64,000 nucleotides of DNA from Bacteroidota bacterium (GTDB lineage: Bacteria; Bacteroidota; Bacteroidia; B-17B0; Aurantibacillaceae): positions 186,001-250,000 of the forward strand of contig JAQZBQ010000007.1 of the NCBI GenBank assembly GCA_029237825.1. The letters are read 5' to 3'. Each line of letters begins with the position of its first letter. Within the stretch, counting starts at the first letter, position 1. The position numbers and the translations under genes were made by a program. A model generated the notes under the pieces. It did no database searches. It was not told the DNA's origin and was given only the letters and a program-made list of their open reading frames with translations. Below, piece by piece: positions 1 to 9,124 of this stretch.

Positions 1-1155
1 ACCGAATCTTTCTTGGAACATGGGGCATTGGTGAGTGTATAATATATTTTATTTGTGCCTAACGAACTGGAAGCAGGTGAAAACAGCCCAGAGCCCGTAA
101 CCGAAGTGCCCATATTGGCCGCGCTCCAGGTTCCACCGGATGGACTAACAGACAATTGTTGGCTTGTAAAATTATCACAGAACGGGCCAGCCGGTGTAAT
201 CGTAGGTTGTACAACTGAGTTCACTGTTAGATTAATGGTGCTTGAAGAAGGACAAAGGCTCGCTGTTGGATTTGAATTAGTACTGTAAGTGATAGTATGA
301 ACACCAGAACCGGCAACCGATGGATCAAAACTGGTTCCGGAAACACCATTGCCGCTCCAAACACCGGTTCCCAACGGAGATGTTGACAATGCTGTTGCGA
401 GGTTAATCACTGGATCTGAAATACACATAACATTGACTGACCCGGTAATGGTAGAAGGCACAAATTGTTCAATTGAAATAGTTGTGGTTCCTGTTGCCGA
501 ACAAGTGGAGGATCCAACGGTGTATGTATAGGTGTTGTTACCCACTGTAGCCACCGACGGAGAAAGAACTCCGGAAGTTGAAATCCCGCTTCCTATCCAC
601 GTACCACCAGAAGGTGTAGCAACCACCGTTAATGAATTTGCATTTGTACAAAACGGCCCAACTGCTGTAATGGTTGGCTGGGCTGCAGAATTAATTGTTA
701 CTGCAATTGTGCTCGACGATGGACACAAACTAGCAGTAGGGGAAGAACTAGTACTATAGGTAAGGGTATGGGTGCCAACACCTGCAGCTACAGGATCAAA
801 CGTTGAACCAGTAACACCATTGCCTGCCCAGGTGCCTGCCCCCAGTGTAGAAGTTGTTAATGCCGTTGAGAGGTTAACCGGTGTGCCTGGTAAACAAATT
901 GGTGAGATTGTTCCGCCGATCGTAGAAGGCACGAATTTTTCAATGGAAATGGTTGTATTTCCAACCGATGAACATGATCCGGAACCAATGGAATACGTAT
1001 AGGTGTTATTTCCTATAGCAGCGAGAGAAGGCGTAAGCACACCCACAGGAGATACTCCCGATCCGCTCCAGGTTCCACCTGATGGTGTAGCCGTTAAGTT
1101 AACAGTTGATGCATTAGAACACATTGCATTAACCGGCGTAACAGTTGCAGGAACA
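1..1155 (-). repeat. Tandem 471-bp (157-aa) coding repeat, two full copies and one partial
   Basis: The same coding landmarks recur exactly 471 bp apart: ccaggttccacc near 1068, ccacgtaccacc near 597 and ccaggttccacc near 126. Likewise gaactagtacta at 745 matches gaattagtactg at 274. Each unit holds two alternating half-modules with GTWSGSGVS-like and GTWAGNGV-like cores, offset by about 222 and 249 bp. The copies have diverged at the DNA level but keep frame and length, so they are protein domain repeats under selection rather than recent duplications. Confidence 0.8.
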
Positions 1156-4025
1156 GGAACCACAACTGTAATAGTCGATGATTGTGCCTGCATACAGTTT
1201 GTTTGTCCTATCGGATTCACCTGAACGGTATAAACAGTTGTAACTGTCGGGCTTGCCATGGTTGTATACGTAGTTGTAGACGACAATCCTGCGCTTGGTG
1301 TCCATGTATAATTGAAGGCAGCAGGGTTAGTGTTTGGAGAGTTTGAAAAACGAATATTTGGTCTGTTTGATGAGGTTGAACTTGCACTTGTAATTGGGCA
1401 CGCTACTGTGCCGTCCGCATTATAATAGCGTACAGAAATGAAAGGGGTTGTAGTATAAGGAGAAGAAGAATTGTTTGTATAGGATGGCGTCTGAGAATTA
1501 CAAACATCGATAAGGATGTTAGAAACACCATCCCATTCATAGGCTACCGGGAATTGATAGGTATTCCAACCAGTGGTAATATTAATGGATGGGGAATAAT
1601 AAACCTGCGTTAAGCCGGTTTGATCAAATGTAAATGAGCTTACGTCTGTTACGTTTGTACATTTCATTTTAATAGTAAAATCTGGATAAGTGGTTGTTCC
1701 GTTAATGGTTGTTATATTCCATGAAATGCTGGTAATTTTACCTGGTGAAATTCCAGCTGCTAGTAACTCACTGGCGCGGTAGAGGATTTGGTGTCTCGCG
1801 TTACGATACCAGTTACTATAAATGGCGGGGTAGGAGGTAGTAGAATTTACGTTAGTTCCATTTCCAATAATTATTTGTTTTGGAGTTGAGCAGTTGCTGC
1901 TAGATGAGGATAAACCGCACGAAGCCTGCGCAGCATTGCAAAAATTAACGGCAAGAGAAGTGCTCCCTGGGGAACAAATATTTGCTGCGGAGGGGGTGAG
2001 GGTATAAGAATAAACGAAAGGACTTACCGAAAACGTAGTGTTATACAAACATTGTCCGTCAAAAACCGTAGCACTGTAAGTACCAATTGATAGCCCAACA
2101 ACACTATCTTTTATAGATGAGGTATTGTTTAATACAGAATTGTATCCCCCGGGCCCGGTTACTGTGTAACTGTAGGCGGGTGGCGCAGAAGTATTTAAAT
2201 TTATAATTGCGTATGAATTGTTGTTACCGGCGCAAATGCTTTTGATGTTACTAGCATAGATACTTCCGCCGGCGAACTGAGAAAGTGTATACTTGACAGA
2301 GTCTTTACAGCCGCTTGCGGTGTTATAAACCAAAAAGTAGGAAGCTCCGTTAATCGGTGAATTTATAGTTAGCGATGAACTGGTTGCTCCCGGAATTAAC
2401 GCAAGAGGAGAAGCGGTGTACCATTTGTAATTCGAACCGCCTGGCTTGGTGATCCAGGCCACGGTACCGCAATAAGGTGCCGGCAAACTATAAAATGATG
2501 GCGGCGAAACGCCCACGCTTACCGTGGCAGTTTGCGCACCACATAATGGTGAGGAGACGACGACACTGTAGGTTCCCGGCGATAAACCAGTTGCTGTTTG
2601 GGTTGTGCCCACGTTGCCCCCCAGGCTGTTTAGCCATTGGTAACTGTACCCTAAACTACTACCGGTTGCTGAAACAAAAGCCGTTCCGCTGCCACCGTTT
2701 TGGCAGGATGGTGTAGAACCGACGCCCGTAATGGAAACCGTAGTAATTGCAATCGTTGTTTGAAAAGAACTTGAGCAACCGTTTGGAGCTGTTACATTAC
2801 ACGAAAACACCTGACCGGCAGATACCGGCGAAATGGTAGCCGTTGGCGTGTTCCCACCATTTGAAACGGATACCGGCCCGCTTGGGCCAATCCATTGATA
2901 GGTGTTATAACCTGCAGGCGCTGTTAACACAGAAGCGTTTGAACCGGCACAGAAACTTGCCACCGCTCCACCCTGACTACAAGCAGCATCCACATAAGCG
3001 TAACCCCAGTGTCCGCCCTGAGAGCAGCCACCAACGTAAAACTCAACGTTTACAGAAGTAATGGTTGGATAGTTTGAAAAGTCAAAGGCGAATGTTTGCC
3101 AAGGGCGGTAAAGTGCATCGTAAGTTATAGAAGACTGCTTCCATAGTGGATCGTAAATTGGACTACCAACAACAGTTACTTGTGAGCTACATGTAATTGT
3201 GTATTGAGAACAACCCGGCACCAGGTTTCCGTTTTGGTCGGTTACTTTTACAGAGAAATAGGGTTGCTCATTCGGGTTATGCCCGGCATTTTCAAGGATT
3301 AAAGCATAAGAAACAGAAAAGTTCTTGTTATTTGGATTCAGGGCCATTTGGTAATTTAATTTCGCAGCGCGGTAGTTACCATAACTTGCCGGGCTGTTTA
3401 ACCTTACGGAAGTAGGGCCTCCGGCCGGGTTTACAAACGGAATTTCTGATACAGTTTGAGTTCCTATCACTCGGGAAGCAATGGAATCATAACCAACAAG
3501 ATTTGGATGAATATTGTTTATTGCGGCAGTAGTCATAATCGTGTGGTAATTCGTAGTGTTCATCAAACCCACGTTATTTCCCGCACCATTCATGATAGTA
3601 GCAGCGGTTTGGTTGTAAGTAGGAAATCCTGAACCGGCAGGCCCTGTCGCAACCGCTCCATATCCACCCGTCCAGTTTGCAAATGTGTTTTGCTCAAACC
3701 CGGCATTAGGACAATAGGCATTTTGAGGTGAATTTGGTGCAGCTGCAGAAGGTTTCTGTGCTCCATTCAAAAAAATGGTTCCCATATCCTGAATCCCCCC
3801 ATTTGGCTCTGAAATATGTGAATGGCTTTTATGATTGTTGTGGAGGTATTCGATATGCTTGGACTTCACATATCTTTCCACATCACCTACAGGAACCCCT
3901 TTTTGATTTGCTTCAGCGTAAGCTGCTTTAATATCAAAACCATCGGGCAGCTGAGCAAAACCCAGCTGTGTATAAAAAGTGGAAAATAAAACTATAAATC
4001 CAAGTAAAAATTTATTTTTTTTCAT
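1..4025 (-). CDS. Very large secreted Ig/PKD-like repeat protein, C-terminus beyond the left edge (partial)
   Basis: A minus-strand reading frame opens with ATG at 4025 and stays open to base 3, giving about 1341 visible residues with no stop; only the 5' part of the gene is in the window. Residues 1-25 form a signal peptide (basic MKKNK start, hydrophobic core, cleavage likely after FAQ). A Cys-containing module follows, then PKD/Ig-like stretches rich in Ser, Thr, Gly and Asn. A Bacteroidota-type module occurs at about residues 700-900 (QIIIGNGT, NWYRNARHQ motifs). Tandem 157-residue Ig-like units begin near residue 955. The composition and modules are typical of exported surface proteins that usually end in a type IX sorting domain, but that end is not visible. 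Function is probably cell-surface or adhesin-like (inference). The next gene upstream, HAAO, ends 102 nt away on the same strand. Confidence 0.85.
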   Translation of the reverse strand, partial: MKKNKFLLGFIVLFSTFYTQLGFAQLPDGFDIKAAYAEANQKGVPVGDVERYVKSKHIEYLHNNHKSHSHISEPNGGIQDMGTIFLNGAQKPSAAAPNSPQNAYCPNAGFEQNTFANWTGGYGAVATGPAGSGFPTYNQTAATIMNGAGNNVGLMNTTNYHTIMTTAAINNIHPNLVGYDSIASRVIGTQTVSEIPFVNPAGGPTSVRLNSPASYGNYRAAKLNYQMALNPNNKNFSVSYALILENAGHNPNEQPYFSVKVTDQNGNLVPGCSQYTITCSSQVTVVGSPIYDPLWKQSSITYDALYRPWQTFAFDFSNYPTITSVNVEFYVGGCSQGGHWGYAYVDAACSQGGAVASFCAGSNASVLTAPAGYNTYQWIGPSGPVSVSNGGNTPTATISPVSAGQVFSCNVTAPNGCSSSFQTTIAITTVSITGVGSTPSCQNGGSGTAFVSATGSSLGYSYQWLNSLGGNVGTTQTATGLSPGTYSVVVSSPLCGAQTATVSVGVSPPSFYSLPAPYCGTVAWITKPGGSNYKWYTASPLALIPGATSSSLTINSPINGASYFLVYNTASGCKDSVKYTLSQFAGGSIYASNIKSICAGNNNSYAIINLNTSAPPAYSYTVTGPGGYNSVLNNTSSIKDSVVGLSIGTYSATVFDGQCLYNTTFSVSPFVYSYTLTPSAANICSPGSTSLAVNFCNAAQASCGLSSSSSNCSTPKQIIIGNGTNVNSTTSYPAIYSNWYRNARHQILYRASELLAAGISPGKITSISWNITTINGTTTYPDFTIKMKCTNVTDVSSFTFDQTGLTQVYYSPSINITTGWNTYQFPVAYEWDGVSNILIDVCNSQTPSYTNNSSSPYTTTPFISVRYYNADGTVACPITSASSTSSNRPNIRFSNSPNTNPAAFNYTWTPSAGLSSTTTYTTMASPTVTTVYTVQVNPIGQTNCMQAQSSTITVVVPVPATVTPVNAMCSNASTVNLTATPSGGTWSGSGVSPVGVLTPSLAAIGNNTYTYSIGSGSCSSVGNTTISIEKFVPSTIGGTISPICLPGTPVNLSTALTTSTLGAGTWAGNGVTGSTFDPVAAGVGTHTLTYSTSSSPTASLCPSSSTIAVTINSAAQPTITAVGPFCTNANSLTVVATPSGGTWIGSGISTSGVLSPSVATVGNNTYTYTVGSSTCSATGTTTISIEQFVPSTITGSVNVMCISDPVINLATALSTSPLGTGVWSGNGVSGTSFDPSVAGSGVHTITYSTNSNPTASLCPSSSTINLTVNSVVQPTITPAGPFCDNFTSQQLSVSPSGGTWSAANMGTSVTGSGLFSPASSSLGTNKIYYTLTNAPCSKKDS

Positions 4026-4035
4026 AGGCTTGTGA

Positions 4036-4061
4036 TTAATACTGCTAATTTACAGTATTAA
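4036..4061. promoter_or_regulatory. 9-bp perfect inverted repeat just upstream of the large surface gene
   Basis: TTAATACTG (4036-4044) and CAGTATTAA (4053-4061) are perfect inverted arms around an 8-nt spacer. The site ends 10 nt before the ATG of the large surface protein at 4025. It could be an operator or a leader hairpin; no T-tract follows, so a terminator is unlikely. Confidence 0.45.
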
Positions 4062-4127
4062 CACAGGAAAAACTAGATTTTTACTCGGTAAAACTGTCCT
4101 TTTACGAAGTTTTTAGGCCTAAATGGT

Positions 4128-4652
4128 TTAAGCTATCACCGGAGGGGGCTGCATAACTGACTGACAGACTTTACATGTTCTCAATTCTTCTGAATTGTAA
4201 AACTTGGCAAAAACACCTTGAAATTGCGAAGCTATATCATTTAAAACGAATTTTTCCTCATACAATTTGGCATTGCATTTTTCGCAAAACCACATCAGTC
4301 CGTCCATTTCCCCTTCTCTTCGTTTTCGCTCCATTACTAATCCAATTGTATTGGCAAACCGAATGGGATTATGTGGCACTTTAGGCGGCAATAAAAAAAT
4401 TTCGCCTTCACGGATATCAAATTCCTCGGATTTACCATCAATCTGTAATTTTACTTTGATGTCGCCTTCGAGCTGAAAAAAAAACTCTTCACTTTCGTTG
4501 TAATGGTAGTCTTTTCGAGAATTAGGGCCGCCAACAACCATCACTATAAACTCGGCATCTTTGTAAACCACTTTATTATTTACAGGCGGCTTCAACGAAT
4601 CTCTGTTTTCATCGATCCATTTTTTGAAATTAAACGGTTTGGTTATTGGCAT
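4128..4652 (-). CDS. nbaC: 3-hydroxyanthranilate 3,4-dioxygenase
   Basis: A 174-residue cupin enzyme that opens the ring of 3-hydroxyanthranilate to 2-amino-3-carboxymuconate semialdehyde, in the kynurenine route of tryptophan breakdown or NAD synthesis. Visible features: iron ligands H50, E56 and H94 in the cupin, substrate-side residues R46, R98 and E109, and a C-terminal rubredoxin-like metal site made of C123/C126 (CEKC) and C160/C163 (CKVC). The second site is typical of the bacterial single-domain form. Length fits the family. It lies 20 nt downstream of the enoyl-CoA hydratase on the same strand, so the two are probably co-transcribed. ACMSD, the enzyme acting on its product, is far away at 44489-45478. 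Confidence 0.93.
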   Translation of the reverse strand: MPITKPFNFKKWIDENRDSLKPPVNNKVVYKDAEFIVMVVGGPNSRKDYHYNESEEFFFQLEGDIKVKLQIDGKSEEFDIREGEIFLLPPKVPHNPIRFANTIGLVMERKRREGEMDGLMWFCEKCNAKLYEEKFVLNDIASQFQGVFAKFYNSEELRTCKVCQSVMQPPPVIA

Positions 4653-4672
4653 GGTATGCTTAAAAATTTAAA

Positions 4673-5473
4673 TTAATTTCCAGGAAACTGTGCTTTGCGT
4701 TTTTCTAAAAATGCGGTAACGCCTTCTTTAAAGTCTCCACTGGCAAAGCTTTTGCCGAACTCTTCAATTTCAACTTCGTAACCGTTTTGTTTGTTATTAA
4801 AGCCAGCATTTATTACCCGAATGGCTGTTCTCACTGCAACCGGCGACTTAGTGCTGATTTTAGCGGTTATTTCAAAGCATTTATTTAAAAGTTCCTCCTG
4901 CGTTGTAACATAATTTACCAGCCCCCACTTGTAAGCGTCTTCCGCATTAACCATATCGGCCGTTACAATCATTTCAAATGCTTTTCCTTTTCCCACTAAC
5001 TGCGCTAAGCGCTGCGTTCCGCCATATCCAGGGATTACACCTAAACTTACTTCAGGCAAACCCATTTTTGCATTTGAACTAGCAACGCGTATATGGCAAG
5101 CCATTGCTAATTCCAATCCTCCTCCTAAAGCAAAACCATTAACGGCACCAATAACCGGCTTTGAATAATTTTCAATAAAATTAAATATTTTGAAATGCCC
5201 GATGGAGCTTAATTGTTTTCCCTCTTCTACACTATAGTTCGCAAATTCTGCGATATCTGCTCCGGCAACAAATGCTTTTTGTCCTGAACCTGTAATGATT
5301 AACGCGCGGATGTTTTTATCATTTTCGGCATCAACAAAAGTTTCATGGAGCTCTTCAATTGTTTGTTTGTTTAATGCGTTGAGTTTGTCGGGGCGATTAA
5401 TAGTTATAATTAATACGTCGTTTTTTATTTCTGTGGTAATATTTTCTAAAGCCATCTCTACAGTCATTTTCAT
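4673..5473 (-). CDS. Enoyl-CoA hydratase/isomerase (crotonase) family protein
   Basis: A 266-residue crotonase-fold enzyme, probably hydrating short-chain trans-2-enoyl-CoA. The oxyanion-hole segments AFVAGAD (68-74) and ALGGGLEL (115-122) are present, and both catalytic glutamates are there: E121 (GGGLEL) and E141 (GLPEVSLG). The C-terminal helix with FLEKRKAQF is intact. The first ATG is at 5473, but ATGs at codons 3 and 7 are also possible; codon 7 (MALENI) matches the usual family start best. It precedes HAAO by 20 nt. Substrate cannot be told from sequence; a role in beta-oxidation or in aromatic amino-acid breakdown beyond HAAO is possible. Confidence 0.88.
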   Translation of the reverse strand: MKMTVEMALENITTEIKNDVLIITINRPDKLNALNKQTIEELHETFVDAENDKNIRALIITGSGQKAFVAGADIAEFANYSVEEGKQLSSIGHFKIFNFIENYSKPVIGAVNGFALGGGLELAMACHIRVASSNAKMGLPEVSLGVIPGYGGTQRLAQLVGKGKAFEMIVTADMVNAEDAYKWGLVNYVTTQEELLNKCFEITAKISTKSPVAVRTAIRVINAGFNNKQNGYEVEIEEFGKSFASGDFKEGVTAFLEKRKAQFPGN

Positions 5474-5490
5474 TTTTATTTATTAGGAAA

Positions 5491-5498
5491 CAAATATA
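5491..5498 (-). promoter_or_regulatory. Candidate -7 box (TATATTTG) for the crotonase-HAAO pair
   Basis: Read on the minus strand this is TATATTTG, a full match to the Bacteroidota TAnnTTTG -7 element, 18 nt before the crotonase ATG at 5473. No convincing -33 TTG was found at the expected distance. Confidence 0.4.
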
Positions 5499-5606
5499 AC
5501 CCGATAACCAGAAATGAACTAAAAAGTTATTAACCCGGAATTGGATTTTAACAATTGTTATTGTGAGATTCTATGCCTTTCCGGCGAAGTATTTTAACTT
5601 TATCCT

Positions 5607-6257
5607 ATGATTATTTATGCAATTCCCGGGTTAGGTACTACTGAAAAACTTTATGTGAATACGCGAATTGATAATGCTGAGGTTGTTGTTTTGAAATGGC
5701 CTACTCCTGAGAAGAACGACACGATGAAAACCTATGCAAGAAAATTTTTAGACCAGATGGATCTTAGTAAACCCTTTTGCTTATTAGGTGTTTCATTTGG
5801 CGGGATGTTATGCACAGAATTATCCAAAATTACTTCACCGGAAAAAGTGTTTTTAGTTTCTACATCGAAACTACGGAAAGAACTTCCCTGGTTTATCCGA
5901 GCAATGAAATACATTCCAATTCATAAACTGTTGAGTGAAACCAACCATCGTAAAATGGCTTATCAGGGCCGGTGGTTTATTGGTTTTGGAAAGGCGTATA
6001 TACCGGAATTTTTAGGCATGGTAGATTCTATGACGGAAAATTATTTCAGGCATTGCATTCAAATTATTGCTACCTGGGATAACAGGCAGATACCACAAAA
6101 AGCCGTTCACATTCATGGAAATGCTGATAAGTTATTATTATATAAATGCGTATCTGCTCACTACACGATTCAAAACGGATCCCACGCCATGATCATGTAC
6201 CATGCCGATGAAGTTAATGACATTATCGCAAAAGAGCTTACTTCCGCCTGGCAATAA
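5607..6257 (+). CDS. Small alpha/beta hydrolase
   Basis: A 216-residue cytoplasmic alpha/beta-hydrolase-fold protein. The nucleophile elbow is GVSFGG with S63; a likely acid is D174 (HGNADKL) and the likely catalytic histidine is H193 (NGSHAM). The N-terminal GLGTTE segment fits the oxyanion region. It has no signal peptide and is shorter than typical esterases, with a small lid of about 50 residues. Its 3' end overlaps the end of convergent cysQ by 20 nt. Substrate unknown. Confidence 0.75.
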   Translation: MIIYAIPGLGTTEKLYVNTRIDNAEVVVLKWPTPEKNDTMKTYARKFLDQMDLSKPFCLLGVSFGGMLCTELSKITSPEKVFLVSTSKLRKELPWFIRAMKYIPIHKLLSETNHRKMAYQGRWFIGFGKAYIPEFLGMVDSMTENYFRHCIQIIATWDNRQIPQKAVHIHGNADKLLLYKCVSAHYTIQNGSHAMIMYHADEVNDIIAKELTSAWQ

Positions 6258-7056
6258 ACCAGTTGTTTAATAAATTTTCCCGATTGTACTTCATTGGTTG
6301 AGATGTTTCGCCGTCTATTAATTCACAACCCGCTTCCTGTAAAATGGCTTGCCCTGCAGCGGTATCCCACTCCATTGTCGATCCAAATCGAGGATATTCA
6401 TTTGCAAAGCCTTCTGCTACCCAGCACATTTTAATACTGCTTCCGATACTAACAATATCCACCTGGCTATGGATGGTTTTAATTTTTTCGATATGTTGAT
6501 AGGTCTCTTTACTCATGTGTGACCGACTTGCAACTACGACATAATTTTTATTTTCCCGCGAAATAGGTAATTTTTTTGCTTTACTTATCACGTCTTCAAT
6601 CGTTGAGGTTTTAATCGACACTTGTAAATTCTTCACGTCCTCTTTTTCAAGTTTAAAGGCGCCTAGCCCGCTTGCCGCAAAATACAAAACGTTAAACACT
6701 GGTGAAAAAATGACACCCACTTTGGGTGACTGATCTTCCACAAAAGCAATATTAACAGTAAACTCGCCGTTCTTTTTTACAAATTCTTTTGTCCCGTCAA
6801 GAGGATCAACAATCCATAATTTATTCCATTTTTTGCGTGTGTTGTAGTCCGGATGAAACCCTTCCTCACTCAATACAGGAATGTTAAATGAATTCAGGTA
6901 ATCTGAAATAACATTGCTGGCCACTTTATCTGCGAGTGTTACCGGAGATTTATCGTTTTTATATTCAACACTAAAATCGGTGTCATAGATCTTTAAAATT
7001 TCCTTGCCTGCTACTAAAGCGGCATAAATGGAGCGATGAAGCAGGTCGTGATACAT
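6238..7056 (-). CDS. cysQ: 3'(2'),5'-bisphosphate nucleotidase (CysQ-type inositol-monophosphatase family)
   Basis: A 272-residue Mg-dependent phosphatase that hydrolyses PAP or PAPS by-products of sulfate assimilation. The family metal-binding signature is clear: SEEGF, then WIVDPLDGTKEF, and a C-terminal GSTMEWDTAAG motif. Length fits CysQ (about 250-275). It starts 40 nt downstream of feoB on the same strand and could be the third gene of a feoA-feoB-cysQ transcript. CysQ and other family members (IMPase, FBPase) share these motifs; CysQ is preferred from overall likeness. Confidence 0.88.
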   Translation of the reverse strand: MYHDLLHRSIYAALVAGKEILKIYDTDFSVEYKNDKSPVTLADKVASNVISDYLNSFNIPVLSEEGFHPDYNTRKKWNKLWIVDPLDGTKEFVKKNGEFTVNIAFVEDQSPKVGVIFSPVFNVLYFAASGLGAFKLEKEDVKNLQVSIKTSTIEDVISKAKKLPISRENKNYVVVASRSHMSKETYQHIEKIKTIHSQVDIVSIGSSIKMCWVAEGFANEYPRFGSTMEWDTAAGQAILQEAGCELIDGETSQPMKYNRENLLNNWFIARRK

Positions 7057-7096
7057 AGAATGATTGTAAAAAAATTGAGGAAAGGCCGGTTCAGGC

Positions 7097-9124
7097 TTAA
7101 CTCAAAACCTGATAAATTATTAATGAGGAAAGGTAAGCAAGTCCGGTCATAAATACCAGTTGAATTGCCGGCCATTTCCAGTGTTTAGTTTCCCGGTACG
7201 TGGTAGCCAGTGTGCTCATACACTGCATGGCAAACACGTAAAAAATGAGGAGTGACCAGCATACCGCATTTGAGTAAGCCGGCTCACGTGTTTTATAATT
7301 TTTTTCGGCCATGAGTTTTTCCCGCAAGGTTTCCGTGTTTTCACCGTCACCGCTACTGTAAATTGTTGCCATTGTGCCAACAAAAACCTCACGGGCAGCA
7401 AACGATGTGATTAATGCAATACCTATTTTCCAGTCAAATCCCAGTGGATGTATCACCGGTTCCATCTTCTTCCCTAAAATCCCTGCATATGAAGCTTCCA
7501 GTTTCTCTGATTGTAACTGAGCTTCCAGGTTTTGTTTTAAACTGTCGTTTGGTGCAGAGGCAATGGCGATCTGGTAGCCTTTTTCAACATTTTCAAAATT
7601 ATACGAGGGTGTATGTGAAGTTAAAAACCATAATACAATGGATATAGCAAGAATAATTTTACCGGCGTCAAATAAAAACACTTTAACCTTACTAAGTACA
7701 AGTATGGAGACAGTTTGTAACTGTGGTTTCCTATAAACAGGAAGCTCCATAATGAAATAACTTTTTTCGTTTGTTTTTAACAGGTGTTTTAAAACGAAAG
7801 CTGCTAATAAGGCAGCGGCAAAGCCAAGAAGGTACATACTCATTAATACCATTCCCTGGTAATTAAAAAATCCCATTGATTGTTTTCCGGAAAACATGAT
7901 ACTGATTAACAATGTGTAAACCGGAAGACGTGCGGAGCAGCTGATAAGCGGTGTAACAAGGATTGTAATGATACGGTCTTTCCAATTAGTTATGGTGCGG
8001 GTACTCATAATGGATGGCACCGCACAGGCAACGCTGCTCACCATGGGAATAACAGATTTTCCATTCAATCCAAAACGGCGCATGATTTTATCTAAAATAA
8101 AACTTGCGCGGGCCATGTATCCGGTGTCTTCTAAAATAGCGATGAAAAGAAAAAGGAGCGCAATTTGTGGAACAAAGATTACAATGCCGCTTAAACCGGC
8201 CAGAATCCCATTTACAATTAAATCATTTAACTGGCCTTTTGGTAAGAGGTTTGATGTAAAATTCATTAGCTGCGCGAAACCCTCTTCAATAAGGGTCATA
8301 GGCCACTCTGCAACAAAAAAGATGAACTGAAAAATGATAAAAAGAATTAAAAAGAAAAAGGCAAACCCAAAAATTTTATGTGTAAAAAACGCGTCAAGTT
8401 TTTGCGTGACGCTTTTATCAATTTGTACGGGTTGCTTTAAACATTTTGCAATGATGTAATTTATTTTCGAAAACCGGTGAATGTTATCCGCCAATTCAAA
8501 TTCTTTGAGCCCGCTTTTATTTTCATGAAACTGAGATTCAATAACTTTCTTATAGCTGTTACTTTCAGGCAGTAACTGCGCCTGTTTTTCAAAATCGTAA
8601 AAAATGGAATCGGAAACTTTCGCTTTAATGATTGCTTCTTTAAGTTCAGTAATGCCGCGCTTGTTCCTTGAATCAACTGCCACAACAGGAACATCCATTA
8701 ACTTTTCCAATTCATTTTGGTAAATTGTGATGTTGTTTTTATCTGCCTCATCAATCATGTTCAAAACCAACACACAGGCTTTTTTCAAATCTATAACCTG
8801 CGTGGCAAGCAAGAGATGACGTTTAAGGTTCGATGAATCTGCAACAATCACAACAACGTCGACAGGATTTTTTTCACTTAAAATTGCTTTACAGGCAACC
8901 TGCTCATCAATGGATTTTGGGTAAAGGCTATACGTTCCGGGAAGGTCAGTAATTTTATAATCAATGCCTTTGAATTTAAATGACCCATAGTGCTTGTCAA
9001 CTGTAACCCCGGCATAATTTCCTGTTTTTTGGTTCAACCCCGTTAACGAATTAAACAGCGTTGATTTACCACTGTTAGGGTTGCCAATTAAAGCAACGGT
9101 TATATGTGGGTTAGGAGATGACAC
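7097..9124 (-). CDS. feoB: Ferrous iron transport GTPase-permease FeoB
   Basis: A 675-residue inner-membrane Fe(II) transporter. The N-terminal G domain has the P-loop GNPNSGKS (14-21), switch GNYAGVTV, G3 DLPGTYSL and G4 NMID. A helical spacer is followed by two Gate-type repeats with many membrane segments, including the conserved cytosine-rich-coded segments SSVACAVPSIMSTR and ISCSARLPVY. The start is GTG at 9124, since no ATG lies in frame before the P-loop. It overlaps the end of feoA by 14 nt, indicating coupled translation. It is somewhat shorter than the E. coli protein, within the range for the family. Confidence 0.95.
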   Translation of the reverse strand: MSSPNPHITVALIGNPNSGKSTLFNSLTGLNQKTGNYAGVTVDKHYGSFKFKGIDYKITDLPGTYSLYPKSIDEQVACKAILSEKNPVDVVVIVADSSNLKRHLLLATQVIDLKKACVLVLNMIDEADKNNITIYQNELEKLMDVPVVAVDSRNKRGITELKEAIIKAKVSDSIFYDFEKQAQLLPESNSYKKVIESQFHENKSGLKEFELADNIHRFSKINYIIAKCLKQPVQIDKSVTQKLDAFFTHKIFGFAFFFLILFIIFQFIFFVAEWPMTLIEEGFAQLMNFTSNLLPKGQLNDLIVNGILAGLSGIVIFVPQIALLFLFIAILEDTGYMARASFILDKIMRRFGLNGKSVIPMVSSVACAVPSIMSTRTITNWKDRIITILVTPLISCSARLPVYTLLISIMFSGKQSMGFFNYQGMVLMSMYLLGFAAALLAAFVLKHLLKTNEKSYFIMELPVYRKPQLQTVSILVLSKVKVFLFDAGKIILAISIVLWFLTSHTPSYNFENVEKGYQIAIASAPNDSLKQNLEAQLQSEKLEASYAGILGKKMEPVIHPLGFDWKIGIALITSFAAREVFVGTMATIYSSGDGENTETLREKLMAEKNYKTREPAYSNAVCWSLLIFYVFAMQCMSTLATTYRETKHWKWPAIQLVFMTGLAYLSSLIIYQVLS

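Noticed and set aside
55-3931. Many short plus-strand reading frames in the first 4 kb
   Set aside because: They are antisense to one long minus-strand frame with signal peptide and repeat domains; their length and composition follow from that gene.
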